Part shown: positions 32,410-43,157 of the stretch, piece by piece
Layout: every line of letters begins with the position of its first letter
How positions within the stretch are numbered: the stretch's first letter is position 1
DNA from: Lactifluus volemus
Lineage: Eukaryota > Basidiomycota > Agaricomycetes > Russulales > Russulaceae
Assembly (NCBI GenBank): GCA_022376515.1
Contig: WTXI01000004.1
Coordinates: forward strand, 1,054,001-1,118,000
Reading direction: 5' to 3'
Length of the DNA: 64,000 nucleotides
Position numbers and translations under genes: made by a program
Notes under the pieces: generated by a model
The model's input: the letters and a program-made list of their open reading frames with translations, nothing else
Database searches by the model: none
Told to the model about the DNA's origin: nothing

Positions 32410-33801
32410 CCTAAACAACCCTAAACCCTACAAGACCTCAGTTGGTCTTCAACCCGTTAGCTAAGTCCGTCTACTTGTCACCCAAGTCGACCCTCCACTT
32501 GTGAAGAGGCTACGTGCCCATATAAGTGAAGGAAGAGGAAGAACCCGTCGCACTGTCGCACCTAGAGGAAGAACCCTGTGCCCTACCGAGACCCCAGTCA
32601 CCCTTAGTCATCATACCACGTATAAGGAAACCCCTTCGACTCCCCCAAGAACCCATCACTCCCGTTCCCCCTCCTACCTTTGATCTCTGAGCCCTACTTC
32701 GAGGACCACCGTACACCACCCACGCCTTCCACGAGTTCGTACCAGGAAAGAAGGTACACTACACCCACATCCACGCCCTACAGCACGAGTGTTTCTGCAA
32801 GGAAGACCGCTGCCGTTACCACACAAAAAGATAGATCCCTCGCACGCGCCCAATCACCCAGAGAGACTGCAAGCACCTGAAAGAACTCCCATCTTAAACA
32901 GGGCAAACCTTAGACCCTACCTCTTTAACCGCCGCTTGCGAAGCCAACCCAGAGACCTTATCTTCCACATCCACATCAGGAAAACCCATTTTGCCTTAAA
33001 CTGTATTAGATGCTCCTTAAAGCTTACTTAAGATGTTGGTAATTAGATCCTCAATGTTGGCAAGTTGAGGATCTAATTACCAACATCTTAAGTAAGCTTT
33101 AAGGAGCATCTAATACAGTTTAAGGCAAAATGGGTTTTCCTGATGCACCTAGAACTCGAGTGGGTCCATACCGACCTACTTCTCTTCGCCTCTCTACATG
33201 AAGAGGAACCAGAACTTGTCACTTTCTTCGAGAACACCATCCACCTCCTCGAACAATACCGCTTCTTCCTCCAACATATCCTCGAATACAATAGAGTCGA
33301 GGTCACCATTGACTGAGGACACCACCGCCCTCATCGACGAAACTATCACAGAGCTCTTCGACGTCGAAGAAAGCCTCGACCTACTCCTTATTCATCTCAC
33401 ACAACACCCAGACCCGGAAGGAATAATTGCCTTCGCTGTAGGAATCCTCATTCACCGAAGAGAGAACCTCACACGACGTCTCGACCACCTAACCCAAACC
33501 CCTACGAACGAGTAGACCCCCAGTCTCTAACAGAGAACGAAGAAGAGATCCGTCTCGAAACCAGCCAACAAATCCGGGATCTACAGGAGGAAGTAGACCG
33601 CCTCCGTTTTATCCAATCCACCCTCGACGAACTTGCCGACATCGCACGGGAGATCGAGTTCATTGAACAATACATCAGGGAATACCCACAGTTTGCCCCA
33701 CATCACCAACCCAAACTCAACGCCTACCGCTACTATAAGGTTGCGCTACTGGTACTACTAGGAGTACCAGAAGCAGCGGCAGTACAGGCAACACGTCCTT
33801 A
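32410..33801 (+). pseudogene. Gag upstream region: degraded coding remnants
   Basis: Open pieces appear in different frames: 32501-32683 (basic, Arg-rich), 32680-32880 (ISEPYFEDHRTPPTP..), 33146-33318 (FASLHEEEPELVTFFENTIHLLEQYRFFLQHILEYNR), and about 33515-33802 (acidic, with a probable coiled coil: LQEEVDRLRFIQSTLDELADIAREIEFIEQYIREY). The palindromic insertion at 32974-33145 cuts through. The helical acidic pieces may be the N-terminal part of gag or a small upstream ORF. I cannot decide which. Confidence 0.45.
32974..33145. repeat. 172 bp perfect palindrome (81 bp arms, 10 bp loop)
   Basis: The left arm 32974-33054 is the exact reverse complement of 33065-33145, with loop TGTTGGCAAG. The arm is about 35% GC, clearly AT-rich compared with the surrounding element. 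It could be a small foldback/MITE insertion or an inverted duplication made during reverse transcription. Confidence 0.85.
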
Positions 33802-35667
33802 AACGCCCCATTCCCTGACAATAATCATTGGACCTATATCCCTCTTCGAATCAGAGACGGCCTACCTGCACACGTAAAAGGCAGTGCTCAGTGGATCTTG
33901 ATCAATCCGGACGTTGGAAGAGGAGCCTACCAGGTTACCACCCGTGACGGATGAGGAAATCTACTCAACGACTTTTGCGAATTCATAAACAACTCCTGGT
34001 ATCTAATCGAACCAGACCCAGAAGGAAACATCTTCAGAACCTGCTCAGGAAACCTCTTGCAGCCCATACATTGCTCTGCAGCAGGCTTAGGCTACTGGAG
34101 AGAAACCGACAGAGAACATCCCGCATACCGATCCCCTAGACCACCAGGGAGATTCGGCGTTTTAACCTCGAACTCTTCTGACTCCGAGGCCGAAGAAGAA
34201 CCCCCGGCCTCTCCCCAGCAACAACCAAACCCCCTCGCGGACAATACCCTCGCCGCAGCTACTAGTGCTATCGTTACTCTACAAGGAACCCATCCTCTCA
34301 CCCCCGAACAACCGCCCACAATGGCACAGCAAATATCCTCACAAGTCTATGACCTTTATCAACGGGGAGGGAGCCTCCTTCCCCCGCTACTCTCCTCTCA
34401 AGCCGCCCCTGGTACCCCTAGTGGGTTACCTCCCATACCAGTCGCCACCGCCTCTTCGTCTAGCCAAAGAACAGCTCCCGTGGGAAGCACTATTACCGCC
34501 GCCACCACTACCGCCCCTACGAACCCAGGGACCGGAGGATTAAAAGGGCTGGCCCCTTCAATCTTCTACGGAGACAGAAACCGAAGCGACCTCTTCCTGA
34601 AAGAGTTCAAGCAGTGGAAACTCATAAACCGGAACAGTGACGAAATGAGTAACCCGTTTAACCGAGTCCTCATGGCTCTCAGTTACATCAAGGGGGAAAA
34701 GGTCAACGACTGGCAGGAGGAACAATTGACGAAACTAGAAGCCACCACACACCCGCACAACGAAGAAGCCATTTGGACCGAATTTGAGCAGGCGTTCAAA
34801 GACGCCTTTACCGACTCAAATAAGAAACAGCGCGCCTACGAAAAACTCAAAGACCATAAGATGGTTAATGATGACATCAACACGTACATCGCAGGCTTTG
34901 AAACCCTGGTCAAGCAAGCTGGTTGGTCGCGAAACGATGCTGGAACTATGGACCTATTCCAGGCAGGACTCAAACACGAATTGAAGAAAGCCATCCTGAA
35001 CCAGGAAACCTGGCCGACCACCTTAGACCAGTGGGAGCGAGACGCTAGAAACCAGAACAACTGGCATAAAGCCAGAGTGGCCCTTTTGGGGCAGCGACCA
35101 GGCCAACAGAGCCGACCTACCCTGACTCAGGAACAGCTGAGGAGGGGGATGGGACTACCACCGAGGCCCTCGCAACCCAGAAGAGACCCCTTTGCCATGG
35201 ATGTCGACACCGCCCATACTGAGGCCAACCTGGTAACTCGTGCCCAGCGGGAGAAGTACCGAAAAGAAGGACGATGCATGGGATGTGGACAGTTTGGCCA
35301 CTTCGTCAAAAACTGCCCCAAGGGACAGCCCTCCAGACGCGTTCCCCAGACCACCAGAAGCGGACAACAAGGCAGGCAGCCTTCAGGAAGCAGGCCATCC
35401 TACGCGCAGCCTCAAACTCGTTCGGGCGACTGGCGCCAACCCCCGCCAGCATATGCGCCACGACCACCACCCTATGGGACCAGCCACAGCGCCCCAGAAC
35501 CCGAACAACCTCTCATCGACCTACTCCCCTCCTCGGAAGACCCCACACCTACTGTTAATCCTGGGGCTCCTGCGGAGGTGGCGCAACACCTTCGAAGGAT
35601 GAACCAGGAGGAGCGAGAAAGGGTGTGGGACGAATTGCAGAAAGAGGATGGAGAGGATTTTCTCTAA
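33802..35667 (+). pseudogene. gag: gag: capsid and CCHC zinc knuckle, with an in-frame TGA
   Basis: One frame runs from NAPFPDNNHW (33802) to the stop at 35665-35667, with one TGA at 33952-33954. The first part has FCEFINNSWYLIEPDPEGN and a Pro/Ser/acidic linker. The capsid-like region (about 34555-35060) has FYGDRNRSDLFLKEFKQWKLINRN, then IWTEFEQAFKDAFTD and YEKLKDHKM, typical of Ty3/gypsy gag. A zinc knuckle CMGCGQFGHFVKNC (35275-35316, C-x2-C-x4-H-x4-C) follows, then a Gln/Pro/Arg-rich tail. The protein would coat the RNA genome in virus-like particles. The TGA could be a CGA with a CpG transition. Confidence 0.85.
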
Positions 35668-36185
35668 GCTCCTGCCCACCAACCTGGCATGGAGCAGAAC
35701 AACCACGCATCTTGTTCATACGACACCGAGGTATCAAATCAATAAATATGCCCTTTATTTTTCGGTCTATGCGTGGAACGGTTGGAGAAGCAGCCCTTGT
35801 CAACAGTGGGGCAAGTGAAAATTTTATCGACCAACGAACAGTTGAGCGGTGGGGGATCGCCACCCGTCAGCTCCCAATACCAGTACAAGTCACCAATGTG
35901 GATGGAACAAATAACCGGAGCGGCGCAGTCACACGATACGCCGTACTCCACGTCACCCGGGGAAGTAAAAGCGAGGAACTGCTGTTCCTTGTTGCAAATC
36001 TGGGAAGAGACCGAGTAATCTTCGGCTTCACCTGGCTCAAGGCTTTCAACCCAAAGATCGACTGGACGAACATGACTTGGGACGATGTCCCTATCGAGGT
36101 GGCTACTCGTGCGGTCACCAGGGCCCGCTTCCTAGGAGTAGAAGACCATGCAAAACAACGACTCAGGGAAGCAGACGTCAAATGA
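35625..36185 (+). pseudogene. pol: pol: retroviral-type aspartic protease, catalytic Asp changed to Asn
   Basis: This frame overlaps the end of gag by 43 bp in the -1 frame, so pol expression would need -1 frameshifting or another bypass. The protease core begins near FRSMRGTVGEAALV. The active site reads NSGASENFID where the family has D-S/T-G: codon AAC at 35802-35804. Further family features are the strand VIFGFTWLKAFNPKIDW near 36020-36065. It ends at an in-frame TGA (36183-36185), after which the RT frame continues in phase. With Asn for the catalytic Asp, the protease should be inactive. Confidence 0.8.
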
Positions 36186-37036
36186 GAAAACAGTCGCAAA
36201 ATGCTGGCCCACCTGAAGCTTCGGCTGCAGGATGACAAGCTAACTGCAAGTCAGAAGCAGGACCTGGAGGACAAGCACCCTGAGTTGAAAAAGTGGGCAG
36301 AATACTTCCCGGAGTGGCCTAACGGGGTCTCCAAAATATCTGAGCCACGCGTCATACCCCCTACGAGCTTAAACAAAACTTCGGTGGCCACAGAATGGGC
36401 AATTAAAGCGCCACGGCAACAGGGAGACTCCTCCCTTCCCACGGAATACAAGCGCCATTGGAGAGTCTTTTCCGAGGAATTGTCCCATCGTTTTCCTCCA
36501 GCACGGCTGGACGACCATGAAATTAAACTGAAGGAAGGAGCTCCCACCACTATAAAAAGCAAGACCTACCCTCTCAGCCCTGCGGAAATGGAGGCAGCGC
36601 GCAAATGGATAGATGAAAATGAACGTCTAGGCTACATTGAAAAAGGGGACTCACCCTGGGCAACCCTGTTCTTCTTCGTGAAGAAACAAGATGGCTCCCT
36701 ACGCCCGGTCCAGGACTACCGAAAGGTGAACGAATGGACCATACCCGATGTTTACCCCCTCCCGCGTATTGAAACTATTCTGGAGCAATTGGAAGGCAAA
36801 CAACTCTTTACCACCCTCGATATTCGCTGGGGTTACAATAACATTCGTATCAAGACGGAGGACCGCTGGAAGGCCGCCTTCATTACCCCTTTTGGCTTGT
36901 ACCTCCCCAACGTGATGCCCTTTGGCCTCCGAAATGCGCCGGGAACCTTCCAACGCTGCATGCACACCGTCTTCCGCGACTTACTGAACGCCTACCCCGA
37001 CTTTATTCACATATACATGGACAACTTCCTCATCGC
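36186..37036 (+). pseudogene. pol: pol: reverse transcriptase, first part, YMDN instead of YMDD
   Basis: In phase with the protease frame after the TGA. RT motifs in order are HEIKLKEGAPTTIKSKTYPLSPAE (about 36517-36590), a YIEKGDSPWATLFFFVKKQDGSLRPVQDYR-type region (36640-36720), FTTLDIRWGYNNI with the first catalytic Asp (36808-36845), and PFGLRNAPGTFQRCM (36919-36960). The active-site box reads YMDN (37014-37025), where the second Asp of YMDD is AAC. The frame is then interrupted by an 895 bp insertion directly after ..FLIA. Removing the insertion and one copy of its target duplication puts this part in frame with the downstream part. Confidence 0.85.
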
Positions 37037-37931
37037 TGAACGTACTCTGACGAGTATGGGCGAGTCCGAGGGAAGCGAGAGGAGTCGATAACGAGTTGGA
37101 GGGAAGTGCGCGGGAAAGGTTTCTGAATCGGGAAGCGAGCGAGCGTAGGACGCGTTTGGTATTCGAACGCGTGGTAGTAGCCTGGTGGTATAACGAGCGG
37201 AGTAAGCGTGAACGAGAAGCGAGACAATAATGAAAAACGAGACGAGTTCTTAGTATTCGAGGCAAGCTTAGTGATCCGAAGAGAAGGTGGTGTATTGGAT
37301 GCCCTTCTAGGCCAATGGGCAAGGCCTTTATATATGTTTTTCTTGTAAGTAGCTCAACGAAAAGGGGAAAGTCTTTTGAGGGTAATGCTAGATGACACTG
37401 CCCCCTAGGACATGCTAAAGTAGGGTGAAACGAATGATACTCGAAAGAAAAAGGGGAATGTAAGAGTCGAGCCGAGGAGGCGCTGCACCGGCAACGCTCC
37501 GAACGGCTTGCCCTTGCGCGCGACGTCGCTCGATGGTCCGAAAACAGGGGATAAGAGGCGGTGGGAGAGTAGTAGCACGCTGATAAGCGGCGTCTCGTAG
37601 CACCGGTATAATAGAAAAAGTCTGTAAAAGAGGCTAAGAAGATCCAAGTAAACTAGAAGTGAGCACTGCCAGAAACTGATATGAAGGTCCCAACAGCGGA
37701 AGATACTCAATATATACAAGTCCATTCACTTTGAAAGGCTGTCCGACGGGTGTCTTCAGCTGAGAACGCGTCGGAGTCGGTGATCGCGGTGATGTTGATT
37801 TTGCGGAGAGGCGCAGCGGCGGGTTGACGGAATCGAAACGTCCGAATCGGGTCGATGTTTAGGGCAGGCACGAGGACGAGTTTGGATGTGAAATCGGCGA
37901 ATTCGAAGGTGCAGGTAAGGTCCACCTTACA
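37037..37931 (-). mobile_element. 895 bp solo-LTR-like insertion inside RT
   Basis: TG..CA termini on either strand, flanked by TCGC at 37033-37036 and 37932-37935 (5 bp ATCGC if the shared A is counted). On the minus strand it contains a TATA-like ATATATAAAGG (37324-37334), followed by a segment shared with 20672-20720. Excision with one TCGC restores the reading frame exactly, which fixes the ends. No coding region for transposition is present, so it is probably a solo LTR of a different retrotransposon family. Confidence 0.7.
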
Positions 37932-37935
37932 TCGC

Positions 37936-40900
37936 CACCCCAAACCGGAACGCGGCAGATTTGGCCCTCCACCGGACTATCGTTCACCAAGTGCTGCAGC
38001 GCTTTGAAGATGAGTCCTTCTTCCTGAAAGCGGCAAAATGCCATTTCGAGCAGCCCCGCGTTCACTACCTCGGCATCGTGGTCGAAGATGGAAAAATTTC
38101 CCTGGACCCTATGAAGAGACAAGGGCTCTTAGAATGGCCGACCGAGCAAAGCACCGTCTCCGGCGTGCGAAGCACCCTGGGGGTATTTGGTTACCACCGT
38201 CCTTTTATTCCCGGTTTTGCAGAAATTGTGCGACCCCTCACCGACCTCCTAAAAAAGGACATCCCCTTTCATTGGGGCGACGAGCAACGCGCGGCTGTGA
38301 AACGCCTCATTAGCCTGGTCGAACGCGACATGGCTCTTAACCGCCCAGACCATGACCGACCTTTTGAAGTAGAAGTGGATGCCTCCCAGTTTGCCCTCGG
38401 AGCCATCCTCTTTCAACGTACCCCCACTGGTCTCCCACGCCCTATCAGTTACTATTCCCATGCCCTGTCCCCGCCAGAACGAGGCTACGATGTTCACGAC
38501 CGGGAACTCCTCGCTATCATTCATGCCCTCAAGCGTTGGCGCCACTTGTTACTAGGGGCGCATCACCCGATAAAAGTCTATACCAACCACAAAAACCTGC
38601 AATATTATCGCCACCCTCGGGATATTAACCGACGCGTCGCCCGCTACATTCCCCTCCTGGGGGAATTTAACCTTTCTCTCATCCATAAGCCTGGAAAATC
38701 TATGCGAGCGGATCCTCTCTCTCGCCGCCCCGACTTTGATACCGGAGCTTTGGACAATAAGGATGTCATTGTCCTCCCTAGTGAACTGTTTGCATCCGTC
38801 GCTGCACTTTCCCTCGCGCCTCTGGATCCCTGGGAAGACAAGCTGCTCCGGGCCCAGGAGGCGGCGCCCACGGACATTGCGGGCTGGTCAACCCCCTTCC
38901 GACTCGAGCGGGGTCCGCATGGCCTGTGGACTCGCGCTGGAAAAATCGTTGTCGTGGCAGACAACGCCCTTAGGAGGGAGGTGATTGCTGCGCACCATGA
39001 CCACGTCACCGCTGGACACCCCGGAATTTCGAAGACCTTACACGCAGTAGAACAAGGCTATTGGTGGCCCGACATGAAAACCTTCATTCGCCAATACGTC
39101 AAGGGATGTGCCGCCTGTCAGACCACAAAGAGCAACACAGTCCGGCCCAAAGTTCCGATTTACCCAATCACTGTTAAACCGAATGCATTACCATTCGAAA
39201 CCATCGCACTGGACCTCATTGTGGACCTCCCACCCTCGCAGGGCTACGACTCTATCCTGACAGTTACCGACCACGACTGCACAAAAGCAGCGATCTTCCT
39301 CCCTTGTACGCAGAAAATCGACTCTGAAGGAGTGGCCGCACTCTACGCCCAGTATATCTTCCCCCACTACGGGATCCCCAAAACTGTCATATCGGACCGA
39401 GACACGAGGTTCACCTCGAAATGGACAACAGACCTCTGTAAACGACTCAAAATAAACCAAAACATCAGTACAGCATACCACCCCCAGACAGACGGGCAAT
39501 CAGAAAGGACGAACCAATGGCTGGAACAGTACCTTCGAATATACGGCAACTTCCAGCAAAACGACTGGGCACGATGGCTTCCACTTGCCCAATTCGTGCA
39601 CAACTCCTGGCCCAGCTCCACCACCGGAAAAACTCCGTTTGAGTTACTTATCGGCTTCACCCCGCGGGCGCAGGAACAACAGATGACGGAGTCAGCTCTA
39701 CCAGCTCTAGAAGAACGATCCACTTATCTCCGCGGACTTCGGGAACGAGCTCAAAAAGCCATTCGACAGGCACAGGACATGACACGGAAATATCACGAGC
39801 GAAAGAAGGGACAGCGCCACTTCCGACCTTTCACCGAAGGACAAATGGTTTTACTTGAGGGAACAAACTTGAACCTACTGTATCCGACAAAGAAGCTTCG
39901 ACCGAAACGCTTCGGGCCTTTCCGTGTCATCAAAGTGGTCTCGCCCTACGTGTACAAACTGGATCTGCCACCCCAATGGAAGATCCACAATGTCTTCCAC
40001 GCGTCCCTTCTCACCCCCTATTCGGAAACGGCCGAACATGGCCGAAATCACACCGAGCCACCCCCAGATCTAGTTGACGATCATCAGGAGTACGAAGTTG
40101 AAGAGATCCTCGGATCAAGAAGGCGGTACAAGAAGCTGCAATATCTCCTAAAGTGGAAAGGGTATTCCACAGCACACAACACGTGGGAGCCGATCGAGAA
40201 CGTCAATTCCCCGGAGTTAATCCGAGAATTCCACGAGGCAAACCCCGAAGCCGTGAGAACCTTAGAAATCGAAAAGGATATAAACCCCCCTCTTGACCCG
40301 CTACCATCATCATCTCCCTCTTCTATGGATTTTTCCCCCGTCAGAGACTTCATCCTTGATCTTGACATTGCCTCCCTCGAAATACCTGACGACATCTACG
40401 CTGCCATCGTCCTTGCCGGCCTTCGCCCTGAAGACTTTCAACCTGAGCGACTCGACGTTGAAGACGAGGATGCCGCCTCACCGTCACCCCTCCCAGTACC
40501 AGATCCGTCCACTAGGCCCCTCGCACCCATACCTATACTCTGGGCCCCTCAGCCCACTCGACCTCCCGCTTACGGCAAGTGGTCCCCCGAGCCTGACGAC
40601 GACGACTCCCCCTCACCCGCCGCCCCTCCCAATTCGGAGGAAGAGCCCGCTTCCCTCGCGCTCGACACCTTCCACCGTGTCGACGAGTGGAGAACCCAGT
40701 CGGCCCCGCTACTCGAGGCAGCGGGCCAAGAAGTCTGTGCCTTTTCGTCACCCTCCTCGCGCTCCGAGCCGTTCGACGCCTCCGAGCGGCCCTTCACGCG
40801 GGTCAACACCCCCGCCTCCAACAGCGACGGTCATCGATCTGACCAGTCCATCTCTGCCTCCGCCACTAGCGAGGAGTCCCAGTTATCACGTCAGGACTCC

Positions 40901-41470
40901 TACTCTGACCACCCCTCGCCCGCCGACCCGCATGCATCAGTTACATTGGATGCCGTTCACCCCCGACCCGCACGAGGGTATGCTACTGAACCCCCTCAAT
41001 ACCCCGTTTATACCGGTGAGAAGCCCCACGCCACCGCCGAGAAGGGCAAGGCTCCTGCAGATGGTGGCGCTCGTGGACTCCGACGGGAATACGCAGGCAT
41101 TTGGCACAGCGTTTGTGCCGCCAAATACACGCCTCCTGCACACGGCGCGTGGTATTTCCCTCAGCAGTTTTCCACCCCTCTAGCAGCAACCTGGATCCCG
41201 ACTTATCCGCCTCCGCCTCCCGTCTACCCGTATTGCCACCGCTGCAACGACGGTCGGCCCGACCACCCGGCCGACCTCTGCCCCGTCGATGTCCGCTGCC
41301 TGTACTGCGCAGGCGGACACCTCTCGTGCCATTGCCCGTGGCCGCACTTCTTGTGCACGGCCGACGACTGCTTCTGCCCCGAAGACCACGACTTTGCGGA
41401 GCCGGAAGGCGTCCGCAACCCAGTCTGGCAATGCCCGACATCCCTCCTCTTGCGTCGGCGCAATTACTGA
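37936..41470 (+). pseudogene. pol: pol: RT end, RNase H, integrase, chromodomain and Cys-rich tail
   Basis: One long frame (about 1,177 codons). It covers the RT thumb (HRTIVHQVLQRFEDESFFLKAAKCHFE), RNase H (FEVEVDASQFALG; DRELLAIIHALKRWRHLL; and TNHKNL at about 38584-38601, where the family has TDHKNL), and the integrase HHCC zinc-binding region (about 38990-39120). The catalytic D,D,E are all present, in ALDLIVDLP, ISDRDTRFTS and DGQSERTN. The GPY-type region (RFGPFRVIKVVSPYVYKLDLP) precedes a chromodomain (about 40088-40230: EYEVEEILGSRRR...YLLKWKGY...TWEP), which in chromoviruses directs integration to marked chromatin. About 400 further residues follow: a Pro/Ser/acidic linker and a Cys/His-rich end (CHRC..CLYC..CHC) just before the polypurine tract. 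Confidence 0.88.
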
Positions 41471-41493
41471 GGCGCTGGTGGCACAGCGCCCTT

Positions 41494-41504
41494 GAGAAGG
41501 GAGG
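41494..41504 (+). promoter_or_regulatory. Polypurine tract
   Basis: GAGAAGGGAGG, three bases before the 3' LTR. It is the expected primer for plus-strand DNA synthesis. Confidence 0.75.
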
Positions 41505-41507
41505 CAC

Positions 41508-42085
41508 TGTTACGGTTTGGCACGTGATCTGCTTATGTATTGGCCCCACGTGATTGTGGGTATCTTTTTCGCTTTCTTCCGAGACAATCTACGATACGGA
41601 TCTTCGGATCTTTCCTTGTACGATACAGATCTCTGGATCTTTCCGAGGTGTCTCCATAGATCTCCGTAGTTTCTCCGTTCGATCTATGATATATTATTTA
41701 GGAGGCGTGTCACGCTGTGACACGCCTGGGACTCTATGACTCAGCATCACACCCTAGGAGTATATAAACCGGTCCGTTGTAGCTTGTCTCCTTAGACTTC
41801 GCTTCGTCTGCAATCAGACTAGTTGAACCCTCTTCCCTTCTTGTCCCCTCAAGTCAGACCTCCTGACCGTTGTCATCCAAGACTTAGTCTCGTCTTGTGA
41901 TTGCCCTTGACCTCTTCTTTGACAATACAGTAGAGTGCATCCGTCAGCGTGACGCTCTCCTCTATAGTAAAGCCAAGGGAAGAACTTGTGTGATCCTCGT
42001 CGTGCTGAGGCTTAGTGCCACGTCCAGCCCTCCTCGATCACTGTCACAGCACCGTCGTGCGCCAAGGCCCCTCTGAGCCTTGACA
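41508..42085 (+). repeat. 3' LTR (578 bp)
   Basis: Same length as the 5' LTR with four differences (41580, 41677, 41687, 41950). At each, one LTR has CG and the other TG or CA. Confidence 0.95.
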
Positions 42086-42090
42086 TATGG
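42086..42090 (+). repeat. Target-site duplication, right (TATGG)
   Basis: Exact repeat of 31815-31819. Exon 8 of OPT-3 continues directly. Confidence 0.9.
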
Positions 42091-43157
42091 GCTTTTGTGC
42101 TTTCTCTCACCATTGGTAAGTTGGTTCAATGTTTATTTCTGAGCATAGTCTGCTTATCGCAATTCTTTCAATTAGGGTTCATGTTCACTGTCCCAAATGG
42201 CGTGATTTTGGCAATGTCAAGTAATGTGATTGAGCTTAACACTATCACAGAGCTCATCATTGGATATGCCCTGCCACACCACCCAATTGCCATGATGATG
42301 TTCAAGACTTGGGGTTATACAGCCATGAATCAGGCATTGATATTCACCTCTTTCCTAAAATTTGGCCATTACATGAAGGTCCCACACCGTCCAATGTTCT
42401 TCTCCCTGGTCATTGGCGTCATTGTATCAAGCACTGTGCAGCTTGCTGTGCAAGCATGGATGTTCTCTCACATCAAGGATTTGTGTAGCTCTAATCAAAA
42501 AGACAACTTTATCTGCCCTATTACCAATACATTTGGCTCTGCATCCATCATTGTCAGTCCCATTCTCAATGGCCTTTTTTCTCATTTGCTTATGTATTCC
42601 TAGTGGGGTGTCATTGGCCCAAAGCTTATATTTTCTCACGGCCACCTCTACTATACCCTTTTCTTCTTCTTATTAGTGGGTGCCATTGCACCACTTATAC
42701 AGTGGACGTGTCACAAAAAGTTCAAGTTAATGTTTCTCAAGTATGTCAACATCCCAGTCTTTTTAAATGCCATGAACTTTATATCACTGGCGACGCCATT
42801 TAACTACACATCTTGGGTGCTGATTTGTTTCCTGTTCAACTACATCATCTGTCGCCGCCACATCTTTTGGTGGTTAAAGTACAACTGTGAGTGCCGTTCG
42901 TACAAGTAGCACCTGTTCGTTTCTAATTATGTGTTCTCCTTTCTTCAGATTTGGTATCTATTGGACTAGATGCTGGTTATAGCATCGGTGTTCTTGTCAT
43001 TTCCTTCGCTCTGCAATATCCGAAGAACGGAGCGATCGGACTGAATACCATTCAGCACTGGTGGGGTAATACCGTGTACACTAAAACAGCCGATTTCCGT
43101 GGTGTGCCGTACAAGGAGATCCCAGATGGTGGAAAGTTTGGCCCGTCGAGTTGGTGA

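Larger units (their letters stand above)
31820..42085 (+). mobile_element. Ty3/gypsy LTR retrotransposon (Tf1/sushi-like chromovirus), 10,266 bp, defective
   Basis: A complete element with 578 bp LTRs starting TGTTACGG and ending CTTGACA, a 5 bp perfect target duplication, a self-priming-type primer site, gag with CCHC knuckle, then protease, RT, RNase H, integrase and chromodomain in Ty3/gypsy order, and a polypurine tract. It lies in the same orientation as the host gene OPT-3. It contains two later insertions: an 895 bp solo-LTR-like element in RT (37037-37931) and a 172 bp palindrome (32974-33145). Catalytic residues are lost in three enzymes. The LTRs differ at 4 of 578 positions, so insertion is fairly recent, and this copy may have been mobilised by another element or been killed after landing. 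Confidence 0.92.
30020..43157 (+). pseudogene. OPT-3: oligopeptide transporter gene, nonsense codon in exon 2, split by LTR retrotransposon
   Basis: Same exon structure as OPT-2: exon 1 30020-30091, exon 2 30134-30376, exon 3 30431-30589 with NPGPFTIKEH, continuing to exon 8, where the retrotransposon sits after '..CTATATGG' (31819), and resuming at 42091 to the stop at 43155-43157. All exons I translated are open except for a TAG at 30146-30148, fifth codon of exon 2, where OPT-2 and OPT-4 have CAG. The second half has KVPHRPMFF (KIPPR-type motif, intact here) and the full C-terminus ending FGPSSW. Before the transposon arrived, the gene was thus damaged by at most one point mutation. Function as OPT-1. 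Confidence 0.88.

Noticed and set aside
32398..32420. A tRNA-type primer-binding site next to the 5' LTR
   Set aside because: No TGG-starting tRNA 3'-end complement follows the LTR. The 11-nt match to the element's own predicted RNA 5' end is exact, so self-priming was preferred.
37038..37952. GAACG as the target duplication of the insertion in RT
   Set aside because: GAACG also occurs on both sides, but joining there leaves the two pol halves out of frame. TCGC gives TG..CA termini and an exact frame, so it was preferred.
40293..41183. A separate 296-codon gene overlapping the end of pol
   Set aside because: It lies wholly inside the pol frame in a GC-rich, Pro/Ser-rich region where open shadow frames are expected. 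Kept only as a finding, not as a gene.
40983..41549. Minus-strand 188-codon open frame at the retrotransposon 3' end
   Set aside because: Antisense shadow of the Cys/Pro-rich pol tail in GC-rich sequence, with no independent support.
31820..42085. The retrotransposon as an autonomous, active element
   Set aside because: Catalytic residues of three enzymes are changed, two in-frame TGA codons are present, and RT is split by an 895 bp insertion.
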